Source: Babylonia areolata
Lineage: Eukaryota > Mollusca > Gastropoda > Neogastropoda > Buccinidae
Direction: 5' to 3'
NCBI RefSeq assembly: GCF_041734735.1
Contig: NC_134891.1
Span: forward strand, 14,497,578 to 14,561,577
DNA: 64,000 bases
Shown: piece by piece, positions 10,320 to 21,430 of the stretch
Layout: every line of letters begins with the position of its first letter
Position numbering within the stretch: the stretch's first letter is position 1
Made by a program: the position numbers and the translations under genes
Notes under the pieces: model-generated
What the model was told of the DNA's origin: nothing
Databases searched by the model: none
Seen by the model: only the letters and a program-made list of their open reading frames with translations

Positions 10320-13300
10320 GATTAGGTGGTGTGTCCATCGAGATCGAGATTGATGATGACCATCGTTGTCATCCAGATGGGGGATGGGGGGAGGGTGGTG
10401 GTGGGGTGGGGGGAAGGATGCTCATGAATCTATCTGTGAGTGCGCAGATGGCTGAATAGTCCAATCTGCGCACGAAATGTTCGCTGACAGTTGGGGCAGA
10501 CAAAGACAGGCATATCATTGTCAGGGAGCTTGTTTGCCCGTGACTTTCTGGCCTGCCTCTTCTCAACAGCTGCAGCAGTCCTGTTGGCCTCGCACAACCT
10601 GGCGCCTTTGTGCACAGCAGCGCGCCATTTGTCACGGTCCACTGCAGATTCCTCCCAGGAGTCAGGGTTGATATCAAACGCTTTCAGAGAGACTTTCAGA
10701 GTATCTCTGAAGCGCTTCTTCTGACCTCCGTGTGATCTCTTCCGTTGTTGCAGCTCGCCATAGAAGAGCCTTTTGGGCAGCCGATGGTCTGGCATGCGCG
10801 CCACGTGTCCAGCCCAGCGAAGCTGGGACTGCATCAGGATGGTGAAGATGCTGGGAAGGGTGGCTTTTGCGAGCACCTCTGTGTCAGGGGTCTTGTCTTG
10901 CCACTTGATGTTCAGTAGCTTCCTGAGGCATGTTGTGTGGAAGTGGTTCAGCTTCTTGGCATGTCATTGGTACACTGTCCAAGTTTCGCAGGCGTACAGT
11001 AGTGTGGGGAGAACTACTGCTCTGTAGACCTTTAGCTTGGTCTCAAGACTAATGCCTCTTCTGTTCCAGACATTTGCATTGAGTCTACCAAAAGCTGCGC
11101 TTGCTCTTGCAATCCTGACGTTCACTTCATCGTCGATTGTCACATTACGTGACAGTGTGCTGCCAAGGTATGTGAACCGCTCCACCGCACTGAGTCTCTG
11201 ACCGTTGACTGTGATGTTTGGCTCAACGTAGGGTTTCCCTGGGGCTGGCTGATGGAGAACTTCAGTTTTCCTCATGCTGATGGTAAGGCCGAAGTTCCTG
11301 CTGGCAGTGGCAAACTTGTCGACGCTGAGTTGCATGTCAGCTTCAGATCCAGCGTTGAGGGCACAATCATCAGCAAACAAAAAGTCTCTGATGATGTCTG
11401 TCATGACCTTCGTTTTTGCTTGAAGCCTTCTGAGGTTAAACAGCTTGCCATCTGTTCGGTACTTTAGGCCGATTCCAACATCGCCATCTCTGAAGGCATC
11501 AGTAAGCATTGCAGAGAACATGAGGCTGAACAGCGTTGGAGCCAGGACGCAGCCTTGCTTGACACCATTTGTGACAGCAAAAGGAGCAGATGTTTCACCA
11601 TTGTCCTGGACTCGAGCCTGCATGCCTTCATGGAATTGGCTGACCAAGGAAATAAATTTCCGAGGGCATCCGTACTTGGCCATGATCTTCCACAGTCCCT
11701 CTCTACTCACGGTGTCGAAGGCCTTAGTGAGGTCGACATAGGTGGAGAACAGATCAGCATTTTGCTCCTGACATTTCTCTTGCAGCTGCCTTGCAGCAAA
11801 CACCATGTCAGTGGTTCCGCGCTCTTTCCGGAACCCACATTGGCTCTCAGGCAAATGACCTTGGTCAAGGTGTGCTGTGAGGCAGGTTAAGTAGGATCCT
11901 GGCAAGTATCTTGCCTGCGATGGAGAGCAAGGAAATGCCCCGATGGTTATCACAGGCTTGCCGGTTCCCCTTTCGCTTGTACAAGTGAATGATAGATGCA
12001 TCTTTGAAATCCTGGGGGATCGTCTCTTCTTTCCACATGAGTGAGTACAGCTGATGAAGCTTCTCAGTCAGCACAGTGCCTCCATCCTTGTAGACCTCTG
12101 CTGGTATGGAGTCTGAGCCAGGTGCTTTGCCACTGGATAGCAGACGGATTGCTTTCTGGGTCTCAAGAAGTGTTGGCGGATCGTCCAGTGCTTCGTTGGT
12201 GGGGACTTGTGGGAGACGGTCTATGGCTTCATCATTTATGGAGGAAGAGCGATTTAAGACACTGTTGAAGTGCTCAGCCCATCGTTCGAGAATGTTCTCC
12301 TTCTCGGTGATCAAGGTATTCCCATCTGCACTGAGGAGGGGGGATGATCCTGAGGATGTGGGGCCGTAGACTTCTTTTAAGGCATCATAGAACCTCTTCA
12401 TATCGTGCCTGTCAGCATATCCCTGGATCTCATCAGCTTTGTCACTCAGCCACTTATCCTGCATCTGGCGTAACTTTTGCTGAACAGTCCTGCGGATGTC
12501 ATTGTATGCATCCTTTTTTGATGTGGACTTTGGGTTGCTCAGGTGGGCTTGATGCAGACGGCGTTTCTCATCCAGAAGCTGCTTGATTTCATCACAGTTT
12601 TCATCAAACCAGTCTTTGTGCTTTCTGGTCATGGGCCCCAGGGTCTCTGAAGCTGTACTATAGATCAGCTCACGCAGGGTCCTCCAGTCAGACTCCACAT
12701 TCTGGTTGTCCAGAGAAGCGGATTCCAGACGATCTTCCAGCAGCTCCACAAAGGACTGTTTGATGGTGATGCTTTTCAGCTTAGCGATGTTGAGCCGTTT
12801 TGGAGCCTTCTGGCCTTGGGGGCGTCTCTTGGGTTGGATTCGAATATTCAGCTTCGAGACTACAAGGCGATGGTCTGTCCAACACTCAGCGCCGCACATG
12901 GTCTTTGTTACACGTACATCTTGCCTATCCCTTTTCCTGACGATGACATAATCGATGAGATGCCAATGCTTTGAGCGAGGGTGCATCCATGACGTCCTGT
13001 TACGGGTAGGGAGGCAGAAAACTGTGTTAGTTATCAGCAGTTCGTGCTCTGCACAGGTCTGAAGCAAAAGCAATCCATTTGGGTTGCAGTGGCCCACACC
13101 GTGCTTTCCAATCACTCCATCCCAGGAGATGTAGTCAGAGCCAACTCTAGCATTGAAGTCCCCAAGAATGATGAGCTTGTCTGCTTTAGGGATGGCAGCA
13201 ATGACAGAGTGAAGGTCCTCGTAGAACTTCGCCTTCACTTCATCCGGGTTGGTCATGGTTGGGGCGTAGGCACTGACAATGGTGAGGTGCTTCTGGCCAG

Positions 13301-14480
13301 ATGCCAGTGGGAGTTTCATGGTCATAAGCCTATCGTTGACTCCCTTTGGGATTCCAGCTAGCTTGCTGACAAGTGCTGTTTTTACTGCAAAACCAACGCC
13401 AGCCTCACGTCGCTCTTCGCTTCCTCGTCCACTCCAGAAGAAGGTGTAACAGATCCCCGTTCACAGAGCTCGCCTTCGCCTGCAAGCCGAGTCTCACTCA
13501 AGGCTGCGATGTCGATGTTGTATCTGGCGAGTTTGGATGCAACTAGTGCTGTTCTCCTTTGGGGTCTGTCCGCGTTATCTCTGTCCAGGAGAGTCCTTAT
13601 GTTCCAAGCACCAGTGGTGAGAGGAACGATTCTTGTTTTTTTCTTTTCTTTCTCTTTGTTTCGACCGCTGATGTAGGGTCCCCGCCAGCCGCGGTATGCT
13701 GGCCAGGGTGATATGGAGCAGGCAGTTTTTAGGGCACCTTTTCTAGCCCCTTCCTCATGCCAGGCAGGTGAGCAGTGCATTCCTAAAGAGGGCTGCTCAG
13801 ACGCTCAGACGGCTGCCGAGCTCCATCGCTGCTCCTGTTGACGAAGAACGACCCTATGGCCTGAGCCGCCTGCGTGCAGGTCTGCGGCTGCAACTGCCAG
13901 TGTACCCACACCTGTCGTTTCGTCGCTCGCCTGTCGCCACAGGACTTGGGGGTGATGAAATGATGAAGGATGAAAGGTCATTTTGGATGACTGATGACTT
14001 GCGCGATGAGTTTGTTTAAAGTGAAGAGGAGTTGCGCAACGTCGACCTCACTCTCTCGTCCGGGTCCACCAATTTCCAGTGGCAAGACTAAGTCGAGATG
14101 ACTGGAGGATGAGCACGGATGCAGTGGATGACCAAGATATCCTTTCGGTGTCTCATCTTGCTCTCTGCACTCCACAGTGCGTTGCTGTAACCGCCTTCCT
14201 CTCCGTTGAACCGATAGGTTTCTTCCGCAGATTCTGCCGGATCCAGACTTCGCATACATGGGTAGACACACCCCGGGGGCCAACTGCGTGTGGCATGCAC
14301 ACAGCACAGTGGAGCTAGATGGCCGTCGGTGGCTCTCCTGAGCCGACGCCCTTTTATGGATCTCCATAAGGGTGTCTAGCCACCCTCCTCACCAGTCCCA
14401 GAAGGGAGCGGTGGAAGTGCCGGTTTAGTCGTCGGCAACCCGACCCTGAACAGGTTGTACTGGATTACAGGTTACCAGTA
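10320..14480 (-). mobile_element. RTE-like LINE, copy 1 (nearly whole, three lesions seen)
   Basis: A non-LTR retrotransposon read right to left. The frame starts near 13780 with an AP-type endonuclease: WNIRTLL, LSETRL, ILGDFNARVG, DYVIV and TDHRLV. It continues into a reverse transcriptase with LLSSGKAPGSD, YVDLTKAFDTV, GVKQGCVLAPTLFSL and FLFADDCAL, then the thumb region and RWAGHVARMPD. It ends at about 10430 with a C2H2 finger, CPNCQRTFRAQIGLFSHLRTH. I see a frameshift near 13445, a second near 11890, and an in-frame TGA at 10964-10966 (minus strand) where CGA is expected. About 13800-14480 is its 5' untranslated part, shared with copy 3. The 3' end near 10320 is approximate. The clade call (single-ORF, RTE-like) is from architecture and recalled motifs. 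Confidence 0.85.
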
Positions 14481-14699
14481 GCAGATCTAATGACCTGACC
14501 TGACACACTGTGATTAGGTAGTGAGATAGTAAACACCGGGATGGGCACTGGCTGTCCATTCTATAGTGTTATTTGCCTATTTGGCATTTGAAGTATTTTT
14601 TAAATTCTTTTTTTTACGATTTTGTAATCTGGTGTTGATAAATTAAGTGGAAGGGCTGATGTCCTCAGCACAGCCTTGTCATATTTGCCCTAAGGAGCT

Positions 14700-15836
14700 A
14701 AATAGACCATTCAGTCCTCCTTTCCTGTCTTCATTTTATGTTTGGTATCAACGGAACTGTTCTCAGCTTGTTCAGATCATATCTTACTGTCCGACTCCTG
14801 TCTGTCATAGTTGATAATTGTCTTTCTGAACCAGTGAAAGTCGAACACACAGAGTCCCTTAGGGATCTGTTTGTGCTTTTCACACTGTACACGGCTCCTC
14901 TTGCTGACAGTATCAACTGCCACAATGTCAGTTATCATTCTTATGCTGATATCACTCAACATCAGGTAATTGATACCCCTGAAAATATGTCCTCGCTCTT
15001 GCAAGAAACATCTGACTTCTTACTGGACATTCGAAATGGATGACTAAATAAATAACACTTGAATGCGGACAAGACTGAATCAATCATCATAGGAACTGAA
15101 CAAAAACTCTTCCATCACATCTGACACAATCAAACTTGGAAGTACATCCATCCCTCTTTCCAGCTTAGTCAGGAACCTTGGCGTTGTCCTTGACAGCACA
15201 CTGTCCATGCAAAAATTTATCAGTCAGACATGTCAATCCTGCGATTGTCAGTTGTGGCGCATCAGTTCCATTTGGAAATATCTGTCAACTGACGCAACAT
15301 CTAGACTTGTTTCTCTCATTTTCTCTTGCCTTGACTACTGTAACTCTCTATTGTCTGATTTGCCTGCTTCATCCGTTCAGTCCCTTAAGCGCATACAAAA
15401 GTCTGCTGCCCAACTTGTCCTCGGAATGAAAAGATCTGAGCACATCACTCCTCAAAGATCTGAGCACATCACTCCTCTTTTCAAACATCGCTGTTAGCTC
15501 CCTGTCACACAGAATAAAGTACAAGATAGCACCCTATTTTAAAAATGTATTCACAAATCTGCCCCTTCCTATCTCTGTGGCTGCTTTCACCTCTACACCC
15601 CATCTCGCTTTCTACGATCGGCTTTGGACCCACTCTGTTTACACATACCCAGATTCAAACACCCCACTGTCGGCTGCTGTTCTTTCTCTGTGTATGGACC
15701 TTGCTTTTTAAATGAACTTCCTCTTTCGCTACATCAGGTCTCCACACTCAGCTCTTTCAAGTCTGGCCTTAAAACCCACCTTTTTCCATGATAGCCTCCT
15801 TCCCCTGTCTTCTTTATCTTCAGTTTCTCAAGTTTA
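14700..15836 (+). mobile_element. L2/CR1-like LINE, 5'-truncated, left part
   Basis: The frame from 14738 reads as the second half of a reverse transcriptase: FGINGTVLSLFRSYLT, then SYHSYADIT where YADD is usual. This is followed after several stops and shifts by the typical C-terminal part (LSRLVSLIFSCLDYCNSLL-like, LQRIQ-like, RSEHITPLFK-like, then the FKSGLKTHLF-like end near 15780). The catalytic second Asp appears replaced by Ile. The element resumes at 16741 after an inserted LINE and ends at about 16835 in an (ATT)n tail. About 430-450 codons are readable across frames. Confidence 0.75.
15824..15836 (+). repeat. Target-site duplication, left copy
   Basis: TTTCTCAAGTTTA occurs here and again at 16728-16740, flanking the RNase H LINE. 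A 13-bp duplication is normal for target-primed LINE insertion. Confidence 0.85.
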
Positions 15837-16727
15837 CACATCCTGTCTGACAGCTCGGTATACACCGCGGAACTGACCGCACTGGTCCTGGGGTTAAAAA
15901 TGGTTCTCTCTTCCAAACAGAAGAGATTCATGATCTTTTCCGACTCCTTGTCAGCCCTGGAGGCGATCGCCTGCAGGAATATCACTCATCCCAAACTGCT
16001 GGAATTTTATGAAACTTTTACTCTCGCAACGAAGAAAGGATACGAGGTTGTGTTGGCCTGGGTTCCCGGACATGTTGGCATTCGTGGTAACGAAAGGGCG
16101 GACCTGCTGGCCAGGAACGCTGTAAAGAAAGAATTGTCCAGATCCTTGGTACCCTATACAGACATGAAGCGGAAGGTCAATACTTACGTTAAGGATCTTT
16201 GGCAAGAGAAGTGGAACACCCAGACGGACAACAAGCTCTTCCAGATCCGTCCGGACCTAAAAGAGACCCTCCCTTCGGGGGTGAAGAACAGAAAGGAGGA
16301 ATCTGTGCTGTGCAGACTGCGTACGGGCCACACTTTTTTTACTCATTCTTACTTGTTGAAGGGGGAGGAGGCCCCTCGATGCATTCCCTGTGATGAGCCT
16401 CTCACCGTGAAACACGTGCTCCTTGACTGTTGGGATCTGCATGACGTTAGACGCAGACATTACACGGCGGTTTCTTTGAAGACTTTGTTTCGTGATGTCC
16501 CTCCGTGGGCGCTGATGGACTTCTTAAAAGAAGTGAACCTTTTTAACCAGATTTGAAGGTTTTAAACTATGGAAGTTTTTTTTAACTTTGGAGTGGAAAG
16601 TTTGAAGTGGTGACTCGTTTTAATTGGTTGTTTTTTTAGCCTTGTAGTAGTAATTGACGCGGCGATAGCCTTGAGATGGCCTTAGTGGTCGGCGAGGCTC
16701 TAAGCACCATAATTTCATTTCATTTCA
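15837..16727 (+). mobile_element. 5'-truncated LINE encoding an RNase H C-terminal domain (I-like)
   Basis: A frame open from the left edge to TGA 16554-16556 encodes the end of a LINE polyprotein. TAELTAL (Glu), FSDSLSALEAI (Asp) and WVPGHVGIRGNERADLLA (His, Asp) are RNase H1 motifs; the first Asp strand is lost by the truncation. A CCHC-like knuckle CIPCDEPLTVKHVLLDC follows, and the protein ends FLKEVNLFNQI. The tail is ATTTC repeated. The insert is flanked by TTTCTCAAGTTTA and interrupts the L2/CR1-like LINE. RNase H after the reverse transcriptase points to the I/R1/Loa group. The frame has no visible lesion in about 240 codons, so the insertion is fairly recent. Confidence 0.85.
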
Positions 16728-16740
16728 TTTCTCAAGTTTA
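16728..16740 (+). repeat. Target-site duplication, right copy
   Basis: Exact second copy of TTTCTCAAGTTTA, directly after the ATTTC tail of the inserted LINE. Confidence 0.85.
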
Positions 16741-16835
16741 GAGTTACGTATACGTGTGAACGACTTGTTTGAAAGCGCTTTGATGTCTCTGGACAAGATT
16801 CAGCGCTATGTAAATACAAATTTATTATTAGTATT
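16741..16835 (+). mobile_element. L2/CR1-like LINE, right part (3' end)
   Basis: Continuation of the element at 14700-15836. It carries the 3' terminal block GAAAGCGCTTTGATGTCTCT, then GCGCTATGTAAATAC and ATT repeats. Confidence 0.7.
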
Positions 16836-18479
16836 ATTATATTTGGTTAAGATAATTTGTCATGAACTGTTTTGTGGCTTTGTCTTGATGGGTTGTTTTT
16901 ATGTGTGTGCTGTTGTTGTTTTTAGGGGAGGGTGCGGGGGGGTTCCTCAGTTGTTGTTTTTTTATCTGTGTTTTGTGTTTATGCAGTTGAGCATTTGTAT
17001 GGTAGGGCAGTCCTGATATGGCCCTGTGCAGTCGGCTGGACTATTAGCAACAATAATCAATTAAGACTAGTCTACATCATCCCTGGGGGAGAAAGGAAGG
17101 TAGGTGCATGGTAGACCCCCCAGCCTTGCACTCCAGGAACTCCCATCCTGTTCACAGATGAAGGATAAAGTGTTTAAATTCATGTGGCAAGACTTCACCT
17201 TTAGTTCTTCAAACTTGAACTGAAGTTCAGTATTGATCAAATGATATTTTGAGTTGATTTCATATGCTGATACTGTATTTTGGTCAGACTCAGATGTTGC
17301 AACCTCATTTTAATCAAAATAGTACAGTATCATCATTATATGCAGAATGTCTCTTTAGCTTCCTTCATTTAAAAAAAAAACAACTTTATCTCTCCTGTCA
17401 CTTGGTCTCTCTTCTTTATTACTCCTTTTTCATGACTCCAGCCTCATTAGTCTGCTTTGCTTATCTCATTTAGTGCCTCTCTCTCCCCCATTCCTTTTGT
17501 ACAGGGTTAAATTTACACAGTTTGAAATCATGTGGTTATACTTTAAGTCTTACTTTTCTGTTCTACAAACAAGGTTGACTGATTCTCATGCTTCTCCTCA
17601 TGTCATTGTCTACTTTCTACTCTCTTTCCACTCCCATTCCTGACCAAGCTCACTTTCCCTTTCTTTCCAGCTCTCTTTTGCACAGTTTGTGGAAAGTGAT
17701 TGTGATGTTTCATGTGTTGGATGTTTTGACTATTTTATCAATGCAAAGTGGACAATTGAACTTGACTTTACTTGACTTTACTTGACTTTGTGTTCTTGGT
17801 TGCTATGACCTTTTAGAACGTATCAATTTGATTACATTACAGACTCTTTAGATGAAATGCTTTAATCAGTATATAATATATAGCAAATAACTCTTGTGCA
17901 TGTTATTATATCTTGTCAAGGGTACTTGCATATGGTGTGATTTTTTTGAAAAATAAGGTGGTAGTGTGCTGAATATATGATTACAAATGAGCTAGTTTTC
18001 TTTATGCTTGCAATGGTAGGTGGGAGAAAGATTAAACACAATGTTATCAACCAGGTGTTTTGAAAACTTTGTGTATGTGTGTGTGTTGGGATGGTGATGG
18101 TGATGGTTGCACATGTGTTACATGGTATACATGTGTGTGAGAGAGTCTGTGTGTACAAAAAATTGAATCTCAGTGCCAAGAAAAGCAATTACATACTTAT
18201 ATAAATGAAAGAATGAAAAACAAATGTGTACAGCCATGTCACAAAATGATGATGGCAGAATGACAGAAGAGTATTGTGTTGAAAAAAATGAATAGGAGCT
18301 CAGAAATGAATGGCTTGTTTGATTGATTATGTTATTGTTAACATAGCTGAGTTTACTTCAGCCACCAAAAAATTCAAGAAACTTTTGCCATCCAGAAACA
18401 TAATTCAGATTTCTTTTTTAAGGGAACAGACTTTTTGGTATTTAGCAGTATGTTAACTAAATATTAAGAAAACCCTGAC
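16836..18479. other. Non-coding stretch with a LINE-like 3' tail at 17740-17790
   Basis: No gene is supported. At 17755-17788 the sequence repeats TTGACTTTAC three times after a pyrimidine-rich stretch. Tails of TTGACTT type also occur at 2060-2085 and 42578-42594 and probably mark LINE 3' ends. The rest is AT-rich. Confidence 0.45.
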
Positions 18480-21430
18480 AGAAAATCCTTAGTTGGAGTC
18501 CCTAAGGTGGTCTTGAGTTGTAACCGACTCCTTTCCGGCAGCTCCTGCATCGTCCCTGGTGAGAGGCATATTAGCTTCTGCTTCTCTCCTGGAGTCAACC
18601 AGAGGCGAGGAGAGGGGGGACTACATGGGCAACAGCTTGTCCTCCATATCAATTTGCCTAGGCCTGCACCTGGAGAGGTCACTCCGCCTTCGCTAAGTCA
18701 GAGTTGACACAACACGGAGAGCAGCAGTTACCGGTTATGAGCCTAGGCTCATTTGGCGTGGAGCCAGGCACCAGGGGTTGCTCTTGTCAGTGGAAGGAAT
18801 TCTCGGATTCCATTGGGTTGTTATTGCCCGCCTCGAGCTGGGCAGCTCCCATCCAATAAGGTACTACCCGGCCACAACCTGCTTGCTCCATTGGGTGCTT
18901 GGAGCTTTGAGAAATCAACAGGCACGTTTTATATTCCAGCACCAGACAAAAGAAAAATTAAGAGGAAGATGCCAGCTCTTCAGATTGCATGCTGGAATGT
19001 AAGGACAATGTGTCCAGGTTTTAACAGCTATCCGCAGTCAATGGACGACCTACAAAAGACTGCCATAATTGACTAATTGACTAAGCCGTCTTAACATCGA
19101 CGTTGCTGCACTACAAGAGACGAGGCTGCCAAAGGATGGATCTTTGCGCGGAAAGAACTACTCGTTCTTCTGGCAGGGGAAGAGCTCAGAGGAGGCATGC
19201 ATACACGGCGTGGGTTTGCCATGAGGAACTCTTATGTTGTCAGCCATCAAACTGCTGACTGGAGGTTCTGAGAGGCTTCTGACCATGAAGATGACAACAA
19301 GAAAGGACACAGCCAACTTTCTTTGTGCTTACACTCCAACCCTAAGCTGTACCACAGACGAGAAAGAACAGTTCTATGATGCTCCCAATTCAGTTGTCAG
19401 AAGTGTGCCCAACAAAGAAGGTCTTCACGTCTTGGGAGATCTCAATGCAAGGGTGGGTACTGACTTTGAAGCCAGGCCTTCTGTAATCGGATGTTATGGA
19501 GTTGGCAAAATGAAGAATGGTCAGAGACTTTTGGAGCTGCTTTCCCTTCACAAGTTGGCAGTGCCAAACACCTTCAAAAACCAGGCAAGGCACAAAGTCT
19601 CACGGCGTCACCCCAGATCCAACCATTTCAAGAGCTGTCTGTTATGGAAGAGCTGGGTGCAGAGCCAACCGAAGAAGAGCTGAGCAGGGCCTGTTTGACA
19701 GTTGGAAAGGCCTAAGGAAAGGACGGGATACCCCCAGAGGTCATCAAATGCGGGAAAGCAGCATTACTTCAGGATCTGCACGAATTACTCTGCTTGTGCT
19801 GGAGGGAGGGCTCTGCACCACAGGACATGCAAGATGCGAAGATCGTGACCCTGTTCAAGAACAAGGGTGACCGCAGCAACTATAACAGTTATCGGGGCAT
19901 CTCTCTACTCAGCATTGTTGGCAGAGTCTTTGCAAGAGTCACCCTGACCCAATTGCAAGTTCTGGCAGCACACATAAACCGGGAGTCGCAGTGTGGGTTT
20001 AGGGTAGGCAGATCTACCATCGACATGATATTCTCAGTCAGACAGCCTCAGGAAAAATGCTGAGAGCAAAATCAACCACTGACCTGACAAAGGCCTTTGA
20101 TCTAGTGAGCCGGAGCGGACGATTCACACTTCTGAGGAAGATAGGCTGTCCCCTGAAATTACTGGCCATTGTCGAATCCTTTCACAAAGACATGTACAGC
20201 ACAGTGTGCTACAATGGAGCAGTGTTTGACCTGTTCCAAATAAGCAGTGGTGTCAAGCAGGGCTGTGTGCTCGCCCCAACACTTTTTGGCATATTTTTCT
20301 CCATGCTTCTGTCATATGCGTTCGCAAATAACGAAGACGGAGTTTACTTATACTCAAGATCTGATGGAAAGCTCTTCAAAGTTAGGCGTGTCTCCACCAG
20401 AGAGACTACCTGTGCCGATGACGCTGCACTGGTGACACACACAGAGGAGGCCCTTCAGAGACTCATGGACCACCTTGCGCATGTGTGCAACGAATTTGGT
20501 CTCACCATCAGCCTGAAGAAAACGGAATTGATGGGACAGGGCACTAACTCTCCTCCAACAATCCACATCGGGAGCCTCGAGCTGAACTACCGGTTTCAGT
20601 ATGTGGGTTCGACAATAACTTCGAATCTTTAAGGTTTCCTTCCAGCCAGAGATTGACTCAAGAATTGCGAAGGCCTCCGGGGTCATGTCCAAACTTCACA
20701 AGAGGGTGTGGTCAAATAAACACTTGATGGTGAACACTAGGATGCAGGTGTACAGAGCTTGCGTTCTAAGTACCCTACTTTAGTGGAACATGGACCACAT
20801 ACTCCATGCAAGAGAAGAGACTAAACACTTTCCATCTCCGATGCTTCAGACGCATCATTGGAATCTGATGGGAGGACAAGATCCCAAACTCAGAAGTGCT
20901 TGAGCGTGTAAGCTTGACAACTGTCTTTGCCCTTCTGAGTCGGTGTCGTTTTCGCTGGCTCGGTCATGTTCGTCGAATGAATGAAAGCCGCATCCCTATA
21001 GATCTACTGTACGGCAAACTATCCGAGGGATCTAGGCCCCAAGGCTGCCCCCGATTAAGATTCAAAGACGCTTGGAAACGGAACCTGAAAAGCACAGGTA
21101 TTGATGTGCTGTCCTGGGAAAGCCTTGCGGACTCACGTGGACCCTAGAAATCTGCCATTCAGATAGGGGTGAAACAAGCAGAGAGAAGCAGCACTGACTT
21201 GCTGAGGAGAAAAAGAATGACACGCAAGTCAAACTGTGTAAACCAAGCAACATCTGCCTATATCTGTCCAACAGAGATTGCCACTCCAGCATTGGTCTAT
21301 ACAGCCACAGCAGGAAGTGCAATGCCCGGCAGTGACTACATTTCTGGTGCAGCCATTGTCTCTCGAGACGGAAGGAGGCCGACGATCATGGACTATGACA
21401 AATTGTTGAATATTTTCAACTTTTAACAAA
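18480..21430 (+). mobile_element. RTE-like LINE, copy 4 (second lineage, internally deleted)
   Basis: The 5' untranslated part is at about 18480-18965. The endonuclease starts at about 18966 with QIACWNVRTM and continues with AALQETRL and VLGDLNARVG to about 19620. There the frame jumps from the HPRSNHF region directly to VMEELGAEPTEEELSRA, just upstream of the reverse transcriptase, so about 1 kb (end of endonuclease and linker) appears lost. The reverse transcriptase follows with YRGISLLSIVGRVFARV, TDLTKAFDLV, GVKQGCVLAPTLFGIF and TCADDAALV, then RFRWLGHVRRMNESRIP. At 21255-21315 a shifted frame reads DCHSSIGLYSHSRKC, a C2HC-type finger, unlike the C2H2 finger of copies 1 and 3. There are many stops and shifts. 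It is clearly another family than copies 1-3. Confidence 0.8.

Noticed and set aside
11865-13325. Host endonuclease gene of the craniofacial development protein 2 type
   Set aside because: Such names are often given to LINE endonucleases. Here the frame continues into a reverse transcriptase, so it is a LINE.
13978-14367. 129-codon frame as a separate gene
   Set aside because: It lies in the 5' untranslated part of RTE-like LINE copy 1, and related sequence occurs at the same place in copy 3. No domain is visible.
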